Below are positions 25,208 through 34,532 of a stretch of 64,000 bases of DNA, one piece after another. Numbering within the stretch: the first letter of the stretch is position 1; each line of letters starts with the position of its first letter. Source of the DNA: Planctomycetota bacterium (GTDB lineage: Bacteria > Planctomycetota > UBA1135 > UBA2386); contig JADLFX010000019.1 in the NCBI GenBank assembly GCA_020849665.1, positions 47,930 through 111,929 on the forward strand, written 5' to 3'. The notes beneath the pieces are model-generated. The model was given only the letters and a program-made list of their open reading frames with translations. It was not told where the DNA came from and searched no databases. The position numbers and the translations under genes are program-made.

Positions 25208-26152
25208 ATGAAGTACCGCACGCTGGGTCGTTCCGGCCTGAAGGTCAGTGCCGTGTCGCTGGGCTCCTGGCTCACCATCGGCAACACGGTGGACCAGGCC
25301 GGCACCGCCCGGCTGGTGCAGCAGGCCGTGGAGCTCGGGATCAACCTCCTCGACACCGCCGACGTCTACAACCGCGGCGAGGCGGAGATCGCCCTCGGCC
25401 TGGCGATCCGCGGGCTGCGCCGCCAGCACCTGGTGCTGGCCAGCAAGTGCTTCTTCCCGATGAGCGAGGATCCCAACGACCGCGGGCTCTCGCGCAAGCA
25501 CGTCGTCGAGTCCCTGCATGCCTCCCTGCGCCGGCTCGGCACGGAGTACCTGGATCTCTACCAGTGCCACCGCCCCGATCCGGAGGTCCCCTTGGCCGAG
25601 ACCGCCATGGCGATGGACGACCTGATCCGCCAGGGCAAGGTGCTCTACTGGGGAGTGAGCCGCTGGTCCGGGGCGCAGATCGTCGCGGCGGTCCAGTTGT
25701 GTCGCGCAGAGGGGTGGCACGCGCCGATCGCCAACCAGCCCGCGTACAACCTCCTGGATCGCGGCATCGAGGACGAGGTGCTGCCGCGCTGTGCCGAGGC
25801 GGGGGTGGGGCAGATCGTCTATTCGCCCCTGGCCCAGGGCGCACTCACCGGGAAGTACCGCGCCGGCTCCCCGCCGCCGGACGACTCGCGTGCCGCCAAC
25901 CCGAGGATCAACCAGTTCCTCGAGGCACAGCTCACTCCGGAGCGGCTGGCGCGGGTGGCGCGGTTCGCGGAGCTGTGCCGGCGGCACGGACTCGCGCCGG
26001 CGCAGGTGGCCTTGGCGTTCTGCCTGCGGCGGCCGGAAGTGGCCAGCGTGATCGTGGGGGCGTCGCGGGCGGAGCAGCTGGTGGAGAACGCCGCCGCCGC
26101 CGAACTGGTCGTGCCCCCGGAACTGCTCGCGGCCCTGGAGCGGGACGTCTAG
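25208..26152 (+). CDS. Aldo/keto reductase (KCNAB-like)
   Basis: 314-residue TIM-barrel NADPH-dependent reductase. Starts with KYRTLGRSGLKVSAVSLGSW. The catalytic tetrad is visible: Asp and Tyr in DTADVYNRGEAE, Lys in VLASKCFF, His in YQCHRPD. The C-terminus has the cofactor-binding SVIVGASRAEQLVENAAA. Closest by pattern to the voltage-gated potassium channel beta-subunit group (YghZ/YajO-like) of reductases. Reduces an aldehyde or ketone; substrate unknown. The following methyltransferase starts 12 bp downstream. Confidence 0.9.
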   Translation: MKYRTLGRSGLKVSAVSLGSWLTIGNTVDQAGTARLVQQAVELGINLLDTADVYNRGEAEIALGLAIRGLRRQHLVLASKCFFPMSEDPNDRGLSRKHVVESLHASLRRLGTEYLDLYQCHRPDPEVPLAETAMAMDDLIRQGKVLYWGVSRWSGAQIVAAVQLCRAEGWHAPIANQPAYNLLDRGIEDEVLPRCAEAGVGQIVYSPLAQGALTGKYRAGSPPPDDSRAANPRINQFLEAQLTPERLARVARFAELCRRHGLAPAQVALAFCLRRPEVASVIVGASRAEQLVENAAAAELVVPPELLAALERDV

Positions 26153-26164
26153 CGTGAGGCCCCG

Positions 26165-26965
26165 TTGAGCACGCCGGCCGAAGCGGCACTGCGCCCGCCG
26201 AGCCGACCGGAACTGGAGGCGGTGTTCCGGATGCGGCACGGCGACCCCGCGTCGAGCGGCCGGAGCCCCCGCCTGCGCTGGCGCCACGGGTACTTCACCC
26301 CGGACGAGCACTACGAGGCGCTGGTCGGCAGGCTGGTCACGCGCGGCACGCACTGGCTCGACGTGGGTTGCGGGCGCGAGCTCTTCCCCAGCAACCGCGC
26401 GCTCGCGCGCGAGTTGAGCGCCCGGGCCGAGGAGCTGGTGGGCCTCGACCCGGATCCCACCCTGGAGGAGAACCCGTACGTGCACCGCAAGGTGCGGAGC
26501 GCGGTCGAGGACTTCGACGGCGGCGGACGCTTCGACCTCGTCACGCTGCGGATGGTGGCCGAACACGTGGCGGAACCGGAGCGCACCGTCGCAGCGCTGG
26601 CGCGTGCGGCGCGCCCCGGCGGGCGGGTGGTGGTGTTCACGGTCAACGCGCGCTCGCCGGTGCCGCTCCTGACCCGGCTGGTGCCGTTCCGACTGCGCCA
26701 TCCGATCAAGCGCTTCCTGTGGCGGACCGAGGCCAAGGACACGTTCCCCACCCGGTTCCGGATGAACACCCGCGCGCGACTGCGCGAGCTCTTCGCCGCG
26801 CAGCGCTGCCGCGAGGCGTGGTTCGTGCACCTGGACGACTGCCGCACCTTCGCCCGCTTCCCGCCGGTCCTCGCCTTCGACCTGTGGTTCTGGCGCGCGC
26901 TCCGTGCGCTGCGCCTGCACCACCCGGAGACCTGCCTCCTGGGCGTGTACGAGCGCATCGCTTGA
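26165..26965 (+). CDS. Class I SAM-dependent methyltransferase
   Basis: 266 residues from a TTG start. SAM site HWLDVGCGRELFPSN (motif I, about residue 60), LVGLDPDP (end of beta 2), RFDLVTLRMVAEHVAEPE (motif II region) and ARPGGRVVVFTVN (motif III). The C-terminal third is basic and aromatic (FRLRHPIKRFLWR), like methyltransferases encoded near glycan genes. Its TGA stop lies within the -35 box of purD. Substrate unknown. Confidence 0.85.
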   Translation: MSTPAEAALRPPSRPELEAVFRMRHGDPASSGRSPRLRWRHGYFTPDEHYEALVGRLVTRGTHWLDVGCGRELFPSNRALARELSARAEELVGLDPDPTLEENPYVHRKVRSAVEDFDGGGRFDLVTLRMVAEHVAEPERTVAALARAARPGGRVVVFTVNARSPVPLLTRLVPFRLRHPIKRFLWRTEAKDTFPTRFRMNTRARLRELFAAQRCREAWFVHLDDCRTFARFPPVLAFDLWFWRALRALRLHHPETCLLGVYERIA

Positions 26966-26990
26966 CGGCGCGTGAGGCGCCTTCCATCCT
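26962..26990 (+). promoter_or_regulatory. Promoter of purD
   Basis: TTGACG (26962-26967), 17-bp spacer, CATCCT (26985-26990), only 7 nt to the ATG; predicts a leaderless mRNA. The -35 contains the stop codon of the upstream methyltransferase. Confidence 0.6.
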
Positions 26991-26997
26991 GGGCCGC

Positions 26998-28260
26998 ATG
27001 AAGGTCCTGGTGGTCGGCGGCGGCGGCCGCGAGCACGCCCTGTGCTGGAAGATCGCGCTCTCGCCCCTGGTGAAGCGGGTGTACTGCGCCCCCGGCAACG
27101 GCGGCATCGCAGGCGTGGCCGAGTGCGTCGACGTCGCCGCCAACGACGTGGCCGGTCTGGTGCGCTTCGCCAAGGCGGAGGCCATCGACCTCACCGTGGT
27201 GGGACCCGAGGAGCCGCTCTGCCTGGGTCTGGTCGACGCGATGCGCGCCGCGTCGCTGCGGGTGCTGGGGCCGGACCAGTCCGCCGCGGAGATCGAGGGC
27301 TCGAAGGCCTACGCCCGCGAGGTGTGCCGGCGCAATCGCATCCCGTCGCCGGGCTTCTGGGTGTTCAACGACTCGTCCAAGGCCCACGCGTTCCTCGAGA
27401 ACCGCCAGGAGGGGCCGATCGTGGTCAAGGCGTCCGGGCTGGCCGCGGGCAAGGGCGTGACGATGGCCCGCACCCGGGCCGAGGCGCGTACCGCGGTCGA
27501 CGAGATGATGGACCAGGCACGCTTCGGGGCGGCGGGCCGCACCGTGGTGCTGGAGGAGTTCCTGGAGGGCTCGGAGTGCTCGGTCATCCACCTCACCGAC
27601 GGCAAGACCTTCGCGCCGTTCGAGCCGGCGCGCGACCACAAGCGCGTGTTCGACCGCGACCAGGGGCCCAACACCGGCGGCATGGGCGCGGTGAGCCCGG
27701 TGCCCGGGCTGGGCAAGCGCACGCTGCGGCAGATCGAGGACCAGATCCTGTTCCCGGCGGTGAACGGCCTGAACCGTGAGGGGCGGGTGTTCCGCGGTTT
27801 CCTCTACGCCGGGTGCATGCTCACCGCCACCGGCCCGCGCCTGCTGGAGTTCAACTGCCGCCTCGGCGACCCCGAGACCCAGCCGATCCTGATGCGGCTG
27901 TCTTCGGACCTGGTGCCGCTGCTGCTGCACGCGGCCGACGGCACCCTCGAGCAGTGCGAGGCGCCGGTGTTCGACTCGCGCACCGCGGTGTGCGTGGTGG
28001 CCGCCAGCGGCGGGTATCCCGGCGAGTACCAGAAGGGCTGCCTGATCCACGGCCTGGACCAGGTGCGCGGCGGCCCCGACCTGCAGGTGTTCCACTCCGG
28101 CACCGCGCGCCGGGGCGGCGACCTGGTCACCACCGGCGGCCGGGTGCTCTCGGTGTGCGCCCTGGGCAAGAGCGTGGAGGAGGCGCGCAGCCGCGCGTAC
28201 ACGGAGCTGGCGAAGATCGAGTTCCAGGGCATCCACTACCGCAGGGACATCGGCGCTTGA
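26998..28260 (+). CDS. purD: Phosphoribosylamine-glycine ligase PurD
   Basis: 420-residue GAR synthetase, the second step of purine synthesis (phosphoribosylamine + glycine + ATP). Family features in order: MKVLVVGGGGREHALCWK, APGNGGIA, VVGPEEPLCLGLVD, ATP-grasp part with PIVVKASGLAAGKGV, GPNTGGMGA, and LLEFNCRLGDPETQ (metal and ATP site). Length is standard. Promoter and no visible ribosome binding site suggest leaderless translation. Its stop overlaps the TTG of the Fur-family gene. Confidence 0.97.
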   Translation: MKVLVVGGGGREHALCWKIALSPLVKRVYCAPGNGGIAGVAECVDVAANDVAGLVRFAKAEAIDLTVVGPEEPLCLGLVDAMRAASLRVLGPDQSAAEIEGSKAYAREVCRRNRIPSPGFWVFNDSSKAHAFLENRQEGPIVVKASGLAAGKGVTMARTRAEARTAVDEMMDQARFGAAGRTVVLEEFLEGSECSVIHLTDGKTFAPFEPARDHKRVFDRDQGPNTGGMGAVSPVPGLGKRTLRQIEDQILFPAVNGLNREGRVFRGFLYAGCMLTATGPRLLEFNCRLGDPETQPILMRLSSDLVPLLLHAADGTLEQCEAPVFDSRTAVCVVAASGGYPGEYQKGCLIHGLDQVRGGPDLQVFHSGTARRGGDLVTTGGRVLSVCALGKSVEEARSRAYTELAKIEFQGIHYRRDIGA

Positions 28261-28730
28261 CCAGGACCGCGCGCAATGCGAACCGGGACGACACCCGCGA
28301 CCTGGAGGTCGTGGCGGTCGAATCGGCCATGCGCCGGCTCGGGGTGCGCTGGACGCGCCAGCGGCGCCTGATCACCGAGGTGGCCCTGGGCAATCACGAT
28401 CATTTCGGCGCCGAGGAACTGCTCGTCCTCTGCCAGCGCCGCGACCCGCGCGTGTCGCGTGCCACCGTGTACCGCACGCTCGCCATGCTGGAACAGGCCG
28501 GCGTGGTCGAGGGCCTGGACACCGGGGACGGAGGACGCAAGTTCGAGCACGTGGTGGGCCACGAGCACCACGACCACATGGTGTGCCGCCGCTGCGGTGC
28601 GATCCTGGAGTTCCGCGACGACGAACTCGAGCGCCGCCAGGAGGCCGCGGCGGCGGCGCGCGGCTTCCTGATCCAGAGCCACAGCCTCAAGCTCTTCGGC
28701 CTGTGCCGCGCCTGCCGCGAGCGCGAGTAG
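28257..28730 (+). CDS. Fur/PerR-family metalloregulator
   Basis: 157 residues from a TTG overlapping the purD stop (TTGA); GTG 28311 and ATG 28329 are shorter alternatives. N-terminal winged helix (WTRQRRLITEVAL, then SRATVYRTLAMLEQAGVVE) followed by the metal-binding GHEHHDHMVCRRCG and a C-terminal CRAC pair, which with CRRC forms the structural zinc site. It should repress iron-, zinc- or peroxide-related genes. Which metal it senses cannot be told. Sits between purD and a sigma-54 activator in one transcript. Confidence 0.9.
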   Translation: MTRTARNANRDDTRDLEVVAVESAMRRLGVRWTRQRRLITEVALGNHDHFGAEELLVLCQRRDPRVSRATVYRTLAMLEQAGVVEGLDTGDGGRKFEHVVGHEHHDHMVCRRCGAILEFRDDELERRQEAAAAARGFLIQSHSLKLFGLCRACRERE

Positions 28731-28734
28731 CACG

Positions 28735-30138
<1,404 letters not shown>

Positions 30139-30151
30139 AGTGCTGCGCCGC

Positions 30152-30817
30152 ATGGACGGCGAACACGCATTCCTGAAGGTGGTGCGCCGGGGCGATGCCG
30201 AGGCCGTGCGCTCGATGCTGCGCGGCAATCCCCAGCTCGCCGCCAGCGTCGACGAGCGTGGGGTCGCCGTGATCTGCCTCGCCGCCTACCAGGGGCGGAT
30301 GGATCTGGTGCGGATGATCGGGGAGGCGCTGGCGGTGCGCGACGTGTTCGCGCTGGTGCTGCTGGGCGAGGTGCAGGAGCTGCGCGCCCTCGTGGCGCGC
30401 GACCCCGAGGCGGTGCGCCGCCGCACCCAGGATGGCTTCACGGCGCTGCACTTCGCTGCGTTCTTCGCCCAGCCCGAGGCCATGGCGGTCCTGCTCGCCG
30501 CGGGCGCCGATGCCAATGCCGTCGCCGACAACGCGATGCGGGTCCGGCCCCTGCACTCGGCCCTGGCGCAGCGCGACGGCGAGTCTGCGACGCGCATGGT
30601 CCGGCTGCTGCTCGGTGCCGGGGCAGACGTCGAGGGCCGGCAGGCCGGCGGGTTCCGCCCGCTGCACAACGCCGCGGCCGCAGGGCACCTGGAGGCCGTG
30701 CGCCTGCTGCTGCAGACCGGCGCCGACAAGGACTCCCGCGGCGACGACGGCCGGCGCGCCTACGACTTCGCGGTGGAGCGGCACCAGGAGGAAGTCACCG
30801 CCATCCTGCGCCCCTAG
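30152..30817 (+). CDS. Ankyrin repeat protein
   Basis: 221 residues (ATG 30152; a GTG at 30140 would add four). At least four ankyrin repeats: VRRGDAEAVRSMLRGNPQLA, TQDGFTALHFAAFFAQPEAM, LLGAGADVEGRQAGGFRPLH and AAAGHLEAVRLLLQTGADKD (the consensus TALHxAA and GADxN cores are visible). No signal peptide, so it is cytosolic and probably mediates protein contacts. A TAGAGT -10 box ends 10 nt before the ATG. The stop overlaps the arsR stop on the other strand. Confidence 0.88.
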   Translation: MDGEHAFLKVVRRGDAEAVRSMLRGNPQLAASVDERGVAVICLAAYQGRMDLVRMIGEALAVRDVFALVLLGEVQELRALVARDPEAVRRRTQDGFTALHFAAFFAQPEAMAVLLAAGADANAVADNAMRVRPLHSALAQRDGESATRMVRLLLGAGADVEGRQAGGFRPLHNAAAAGHLEAVRLLLQTGADKDSRGDDGRRAYDFAVERHQEEVTAILRP

Positions 30818-31197
30818 CGGGTGCCGCTGCGCCGCGAGGGCACGAGCGCCCGCGCGCCGCCGCGCACCGCACGCAGGCGCTGCTCGGCCTGGTCGTGGAC
30901 CCGCCGGCACATCACTTCGCAGAGCTCGCGCGGTGCGGCGTCGGCGAGCGCATACACCACGCGCACGCCCGCCTTGCGCCGGTGCAGGAATCCGGCGGCG
31001 GCCAGCACCGCGAGGTGCTTGCTGGCGTTGGCGTTGCCGAGGCCGGCGCGGGCGGCGAGATCCTGCACCGTGCCCTCGCCGGCGAAGAGCAGGTGCAGCA
31101 GGCGCAGGCGCGCCTCGTCGCCCAGCGCCCGGAACTGGGCTGCGGCGCTGGCGAGCGTGGCCGCGCTCGGCGGCTCGTCCCTGGTGATGGCGTTCAT
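30814..31197 (-). CDS. ArsR-family winged-helix repressor of the sulfur operon
   Basis: 127 residues. Typical ArsR fold: FRALGDEARLRLLHLLF, then the recognition helix NANASKHLAVLAAAGFLHRR and the wing RVVYALAD. Two cysteines, C93 and C97 (ELCEVMC), lie in the C-terminal helix; there is no Cys in the alpha-3 metal site. A thiol or persulfide switch is therefore plausible, as in BigR/SqrR, but the Cys spacing differs from theirs. Start overlaps the triple-rhodanese stop (ATGA), so it is the last gene of the operon and probably represses it. Confidence 0.88.
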   Translation of the reverse strand: MNAITRDEPPSAATLASAAAQFRALGDEARLRLLHLLFAGEGTVQDLAARAGLGNANASKHLAVLAAAGFLHRRKAGVRVVYALADAAPRELCEVMCRRVHDQAEQRLRAVRGGARALVPSRRSGTR

Positions 31198-32684
31198 CGT
31201 CCGGCCGTGGGCCCGGTCTCCAGGGGCAGGTCCTTGGTCTGCGCCCACTCCTTCCAGGAGCCGTCGTACCAGTGCACGTCGCGGTACCCGAGCAGGTAGC
31301 GGAGCAGGAACCACGTCTGCGCGGCCTGGTGGCCGGTGCGGCAGGTCACCACGACCGGCGTGTCCGGCAGCAGGCCCAGCCTGGCGTACTCGGCCAGCAG
31401 CTCGTCCTTGGCGCGCCAGTAGATCCCGGATTCGCCCTTCACCTGATCGGCGGCCAGCTCGCGGTTGAGCGAGCCGGGGATGTGGCCGGCGCGGACCTCG
31501 GTCTTCTCCGACTCGCCGGTGAACTGGGCCTTGGGGCGCACGTCGAGGATCTTGCGGCCGCCGTCGCGGCTGGCCTTGGCCACCGCCGCCAGATCGGCGG
31601 CGAACGCGTCGGGGACCGGCCGGGCACGGTACTGCCTGGGCGCGGGCGTCGTGGTCGCCGTGCTGACGGGCCGGCGCTCGGCGACCCAGGCGGGGAAGCC
31701 GCCCTCCATGAGGCCGATGCGCTGGTGGCCGATGCGCAACAGGGCGATGGCGAGGTGGGCGGGATCCTGCAGCCGGTCGCCACCGTAGACGACCACTTCG
31801 GAATCCTCGTCGATGCCGAGGTTGCCGAAGAGCGCGGCCAGGTCCTCTGGTTCCTTCTGCATGTCGGCCACGCCGCGGAGCGTCGTGCGAAGCGCCGCGG
31901 TCGACACGTGGCGTGCGCCGGGCAGGTGACCCTTGGCGAACGCCTCCGCCTCCTCGCGCGCGTCGAGCAGCACGAGTTCCTTGGTCCGCGCCTCGACCCA
32001 GGCGGTCGACACCACGGTGGGCCGTTCCAGGCGGGGCGGATCCGTGGCGTAGCGTGCGGCCTTGGCAGGAACGGCGGCGGGCTTGGTGGCGGGCTGGCCC
32101 TGAGGGCGAGCCGCGGCGGCCTCCTGGGTACGCCACGCGGGGAAGAGCGCCGCGCGCAACGCGTCCAGGGCCGCGTTCTCCGCGGCGGCACGAGCCTCGT
32201 CGCCGACGCCGCGCAGGGAGGCCGGGGTGAGCACCTCGGCCACGAAGCTGTCGAGTCCGCCGTCGAGCACGCGGACGCGGTCGTGGCCGCGCGCGCGCAG
32301 TGCCACCCACGCCTGGCCCGGGTGGCCCGGACCGTTCGAGTAGAGCACGATCTCGCGTCCGGCGTGGGCCGCCAGCAGCGCGCGGCCCGGTTCTCCCAGC
32401 AGTCCCGGCAGGTCCAGGTTCACCGCCCCGGGGAGATGGAAGGCCTGGTACTCCGCGGCGGGCCGCACGTCCACGAGGAGCGGGACGCGGTCGCCGCCGC
32501 GGGCCAGGAGCCCGGCGAGCTCCGTGGCCGCGATGTGGTCCATGCCGCGTTCCACTTCCGCGGCCCAGGCGATCGTGCCGGTCTGGGCCGCGGGGGCGCG
32601 GAACTCGCCCTGGGCGAGGGCGAGGACGAGGGCGAGACCCAGGGCGCCGAGTGCGGCGGTCTGGCCGAAGGTGGGGGAGTTCAT
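31194..32684 (-). CDS. Exported triple rhodanese-domain protein
   Basis: 496 residues: a membrane anchor or signal peptide (ALGALGLALVLALAQG), then three rhodanese domains at about 55-150, 240-345 and 365-490. Only the third has the catalytic cysteine (VVVTCRTGHQAAQTW, about 445). The first has Ser in its place (IVLYSNGPGH, about 113) and the second Gly (VVVYGGDRLQDP, about 298). The last two resemble the tandem sulfurtransferase layout, in which the first domain is inactive. Likely handles thiosulfate or persulfide sulfur outside the cytoplasm, next to a YeeE/YedE transporter. Confidence 0.88.
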   Translation of the reverse strand: MNSPTFGQTAALGALGLALVLALAQGEFRAPAAQTGTIAWAAEVERGMDHIAATELAGLLARGGDRVPLLVDVRPAAEYQAFHLPGAVNLDLPGLLGEPGRALLAAHAGREIVLYSNGPGHPGQAWVALRARGHDRVRVLDGGLDSFVAEVLTPASLRGVGDEARAAAENAALDALRAALFPAWRTQEAAAARPQGQPATKPAAVPAKAARYATDPPRLERPTVVSTAWVEARTKELVLLDAREEAEAFAKGHLPGARHVSTAALRTTLRGVADMQKEPEDLAALFGNLGIDEDSEVVVYGGDRLQDPAHLAIALLRIGHQRIGLMEGGFPAWVAERRPVSTATTTPAPRQYRARPVPDAFAADLAAVAKASRDGGRKILDVRPKAQFTGESEKTEVRAGHIPGSLNRELAADQVKGESGIYWRAKDELLAEYARLGLLPDTPVVVTCRTGHQAAQTWFLLRYLLGYRDVHWYDGSWKEWAQTKDLPLETGPTAGR

Positions 32685-33295
32685 GTGGATCGAGCAGAGG
32701 CAAGGTCGCCCGCAGGAGCCTTGGGATCCCGGGGGCCGAAGCGGTTCACGAGGAAGAAGAGCAGGAGGGCGACGCCGGTGAGCAGGAGCGTCATGGTCCC
32801 GGCCGAGAGCCCGAGGCTCTCGGGCAGCGTGCTCACCCCGCAGGCTCCCAGGTCGACGAAGCCGCCGAGCGCGGGGAACACCGCTGCGTAGCCGAGGCTG
32901 CCCAGCATGGCGCCGAGCAGGAAGGGGAGCGCGTCCAGCCTGCCCGAGGCCAGTCCCACCAGCGCGGTGCCGGGGCACCAACCGCCCATCACGAAGCCGA
33001 CGCCGAACACGAGTCCGCCGGCGATCTGCGGCCCCAGCACCGTCTCCATGCGATAGAGCGCCGTCAGGTCGACGAGGCCGAGGACGGAGAGCGTCTGCAG
33101 CCCCAGCAGCGCGGTCACGATGGCCGAGAACATCACCTGCAGCACGGTGAAGTCGCGGAAGTAGAAGATCCCCGCGAGCCGGCGGCTGCTGCCGAAGCCC
33201 GCCTTCTCCAGCCAGAAGCCGAACGAGAGGCCGATCAGCCCTGCGAGCAGGAGGCCGAGGGGGGAGTCGAGCAGGCCCTGGGCGAAGAGGTTCAC
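32681..33295 (-). CDS. YeeE/YedE-type sulfur transporter, second half (PmpB/DUF6691-like)
   Basis: 204 residues, five or six membrane helices, GTG start overlapping the preceding stop (GTGA). The conserved cysteine motif is GGWCPGTALVGLASG, preceded by FVMG; this Cys passes thiosulfate or related sulfur in YeeE transporters. The first half of the transporter is the preceding gene, so the two proteins together equal one full-length YeeE. Its own stop overlaps the start of the triple rhodanese. Confidence 0.87.
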   Translation of the reverse strand: MNLFAQGLLDSPLGLLLAGLIGLSFGFWLEKAGFGSSRRLAGIFYFRDFTVLQVMFSAIVTALLGLQTLSVLGLVDLTALYRMETVLGPQIAGGLVFGVGFVMGGWCPGTALVGLASGRLDALPFLLGAMLGSLGYAAVFPALGGFVDLGACGVSTLPESLGLSAGTMTLLLTGVALLLFFLVNRFGPRDPKAPAGDLASARST

Positions 33296-33849
33296 GGCAG
33301 CCACTCCTTGCGCACGAACCACGCCGCGGCATAGCCGCTGGCGAACACCGCGCCCATGAACGCAAACGAGCCGGTGAGCAGCAGCGCTCCGCCGGAGAGT
33401 GCCTGTCCCGAGGTGCAGCCCCCCGCCATCCGGCTCGCGAAGCCGACCAGGATCCCGCCGGCCAGGGCGAAGAGCAGGCGGCCCCGGCTCGAGATGCGGG
33501 GCCCGCGCTCGACCCCGGCCCGGAGCCGGCGGCCCGCGAGTGCCGACAGGAACCCGCCCAGCAGGACGCCCGCGGCCATCGCCACGAGGTAGTGCACGAG
33601 GGGCGAGCCTTCCGCGAACCACGGGCCGAGGTACGCGTTGCCCTCCACGGCGGCGGGAGCCAGCGCGTGTGCCGCCGTGGCAGCGACGCGCGCGATGCTG
33701 CCGGAAGCGCCCAGGCCGGCGCCCAGGACCACGTACGAGAGCAGCAGGGTGAGGCCGAGGCCGATGCCGGCCAGATAGGGATTCCAGGGCGGCGCCGCGG
33801 GGGAGTCTGCGCTCCCGGCGGCGGGGATCGGGTGTTGGTGCGGGTTCAT
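33292..33849 (-). CDS. YeeE/YedE-type sulfur transporter, first half (PmpA-like)
   Basis: 185 residues. A short His/Pro-rich N-terminus, then about four helices with the diagnostic GFASRMAGGCTSGQALSGGALL near residues 135-160 (first 20 residues shown are the cysteine motif region). Together with the next gene it should form an inner-membrane channel importing a sulfur compound such as thiosulfate; split forms occur with BigR/SqrR-type ArsR repressors in Pseudomonadota. 41 bp separate it from the leading rhodanese gene. Confidence 0.86.
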   Translation of the reverse strand: MNPHQHPIPAAGSADSPAAPPWNPYLAGIGLGLTLLLSYVVLGAGLGASGSIARVAATAAHALAPAAVEGNAYLGPWFAEGSPLVHYLVAMAAGVLLGGFLSALAGRRLRAGVERGPRISSRGRLLFALAGGILVGFASRMAGGCTSGQALSGGALLLTGSFAFMGAVFASGYAAAWFVRKEWLP

Positions 33850-33890
33850 CGGGTGCACGTTGCGGGTCCTGCCTGGCGGAGGGTGAGGGA

Positions 33891-34397
33891 TCAACAGCCT
33901 GCCTTGCGCGTCCTTGCCTCGGGGACCGTCCTCGCCGGCGCGGCCTGCCCCGTGGCGCTCGCGCCCATGCGCGGCACCTCCACGGTGTGGAACCACGCGG
34001 CCGTGCCGCCCTGCAGGACGCGCAACGTGGGGCCGCCGGGCCCGAGGGCCTGCATCACGGCGCCGGCCACCGCCCATGCGGTGGTGCCGTCGCGGTCGAG
34101 GATCACGATGCGCGTGTCGCCCGGCAGCCCGCGCACCTGCTCGACCACGCCGTCGAGGTCGGCGGGCACCGCCCCGGGCACGTGGTATTCCCGGTGCTGC
34201 CACAGGGGACGCACGTCGAGGAGCATGTAGGCCGCGGGCTGGTCGGCCAGGGCCGTCGCGAGGGCGCCGGCCGCCACCGGTTCGGGCAGGCGGAGCGGGG
34301 CGCGGCCCGGGGCGGCGGGTGCGGCGAGCCAGGTGGCCCCGGCGAGGGCGAGCGCGGTCAGGGTCGTGGCGACGCGCGGCGTGGGCGTGATCCGCAT
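33891..34397 (-). CDS. Exported rhodanese-like protein without catalytic cysteine
   Basis: 168 residues: signal peptide (VATTLTALALAGATWLAAPAA), then one rhodanese domain (YMLLDVRPLWQHREYHVPGA). The active-site loop reads IVILDRDGTTAW near residue 96, so Asp or Gly replaces the sulfur-carrying Cys. It may bind rather than transfer sulfur, or present a partner to the transporter. A cysteine is the last residue (RKAGC), which could take over a thiol role. First gene of the operon, 14 nt from a perfect palindrome and with the ribosome binding site GAGGAG. Confidence 0.82.
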   Translation of the reverse strand: MRITPTPRVATTLTALALAGATWLAAPAAPGRAPLRLPEPVAAGALATALADQPAAYMLLDVRPLWQHREYHVPGAVPADLDGVVEQVRGLPGDTRIVILDRDGTTAWAVAGAVMQALGPGGPTLRVLQGGTAAWFHTVEVPRMGASATGQAAPARTVPEARTRKAGC

Positions 34398-34410
34398 GAT
34401 TCGGAACTCC

Positions 34411-34426
34411 TCAACTGGATAGTTGA
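34411..34426. promoter_or_regulatory. Candidate ArsR operator
   Basis: TCAACT-GGAT-AGTTGA, a perfect inverted repeat with a 4-base spacer, 14 bases upstream of the first gene of the sulfur operon and unusually AT-rich for this genome. The operon ends with an ArsR repressor, which makes autoregulation through this site the simplest reading. Confidence 0.6.
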
Positions 34427-34532
34427 ACTCTCGAATGCTCGCCGCCGGCGGGTCGTTTCGCCGGATTCCCGCCGCCCCGCTCACGGAACGCTCCCGTTCG
34501 CGTGACGTTGGGGCGCGGGTAGAGTGCCGGGG

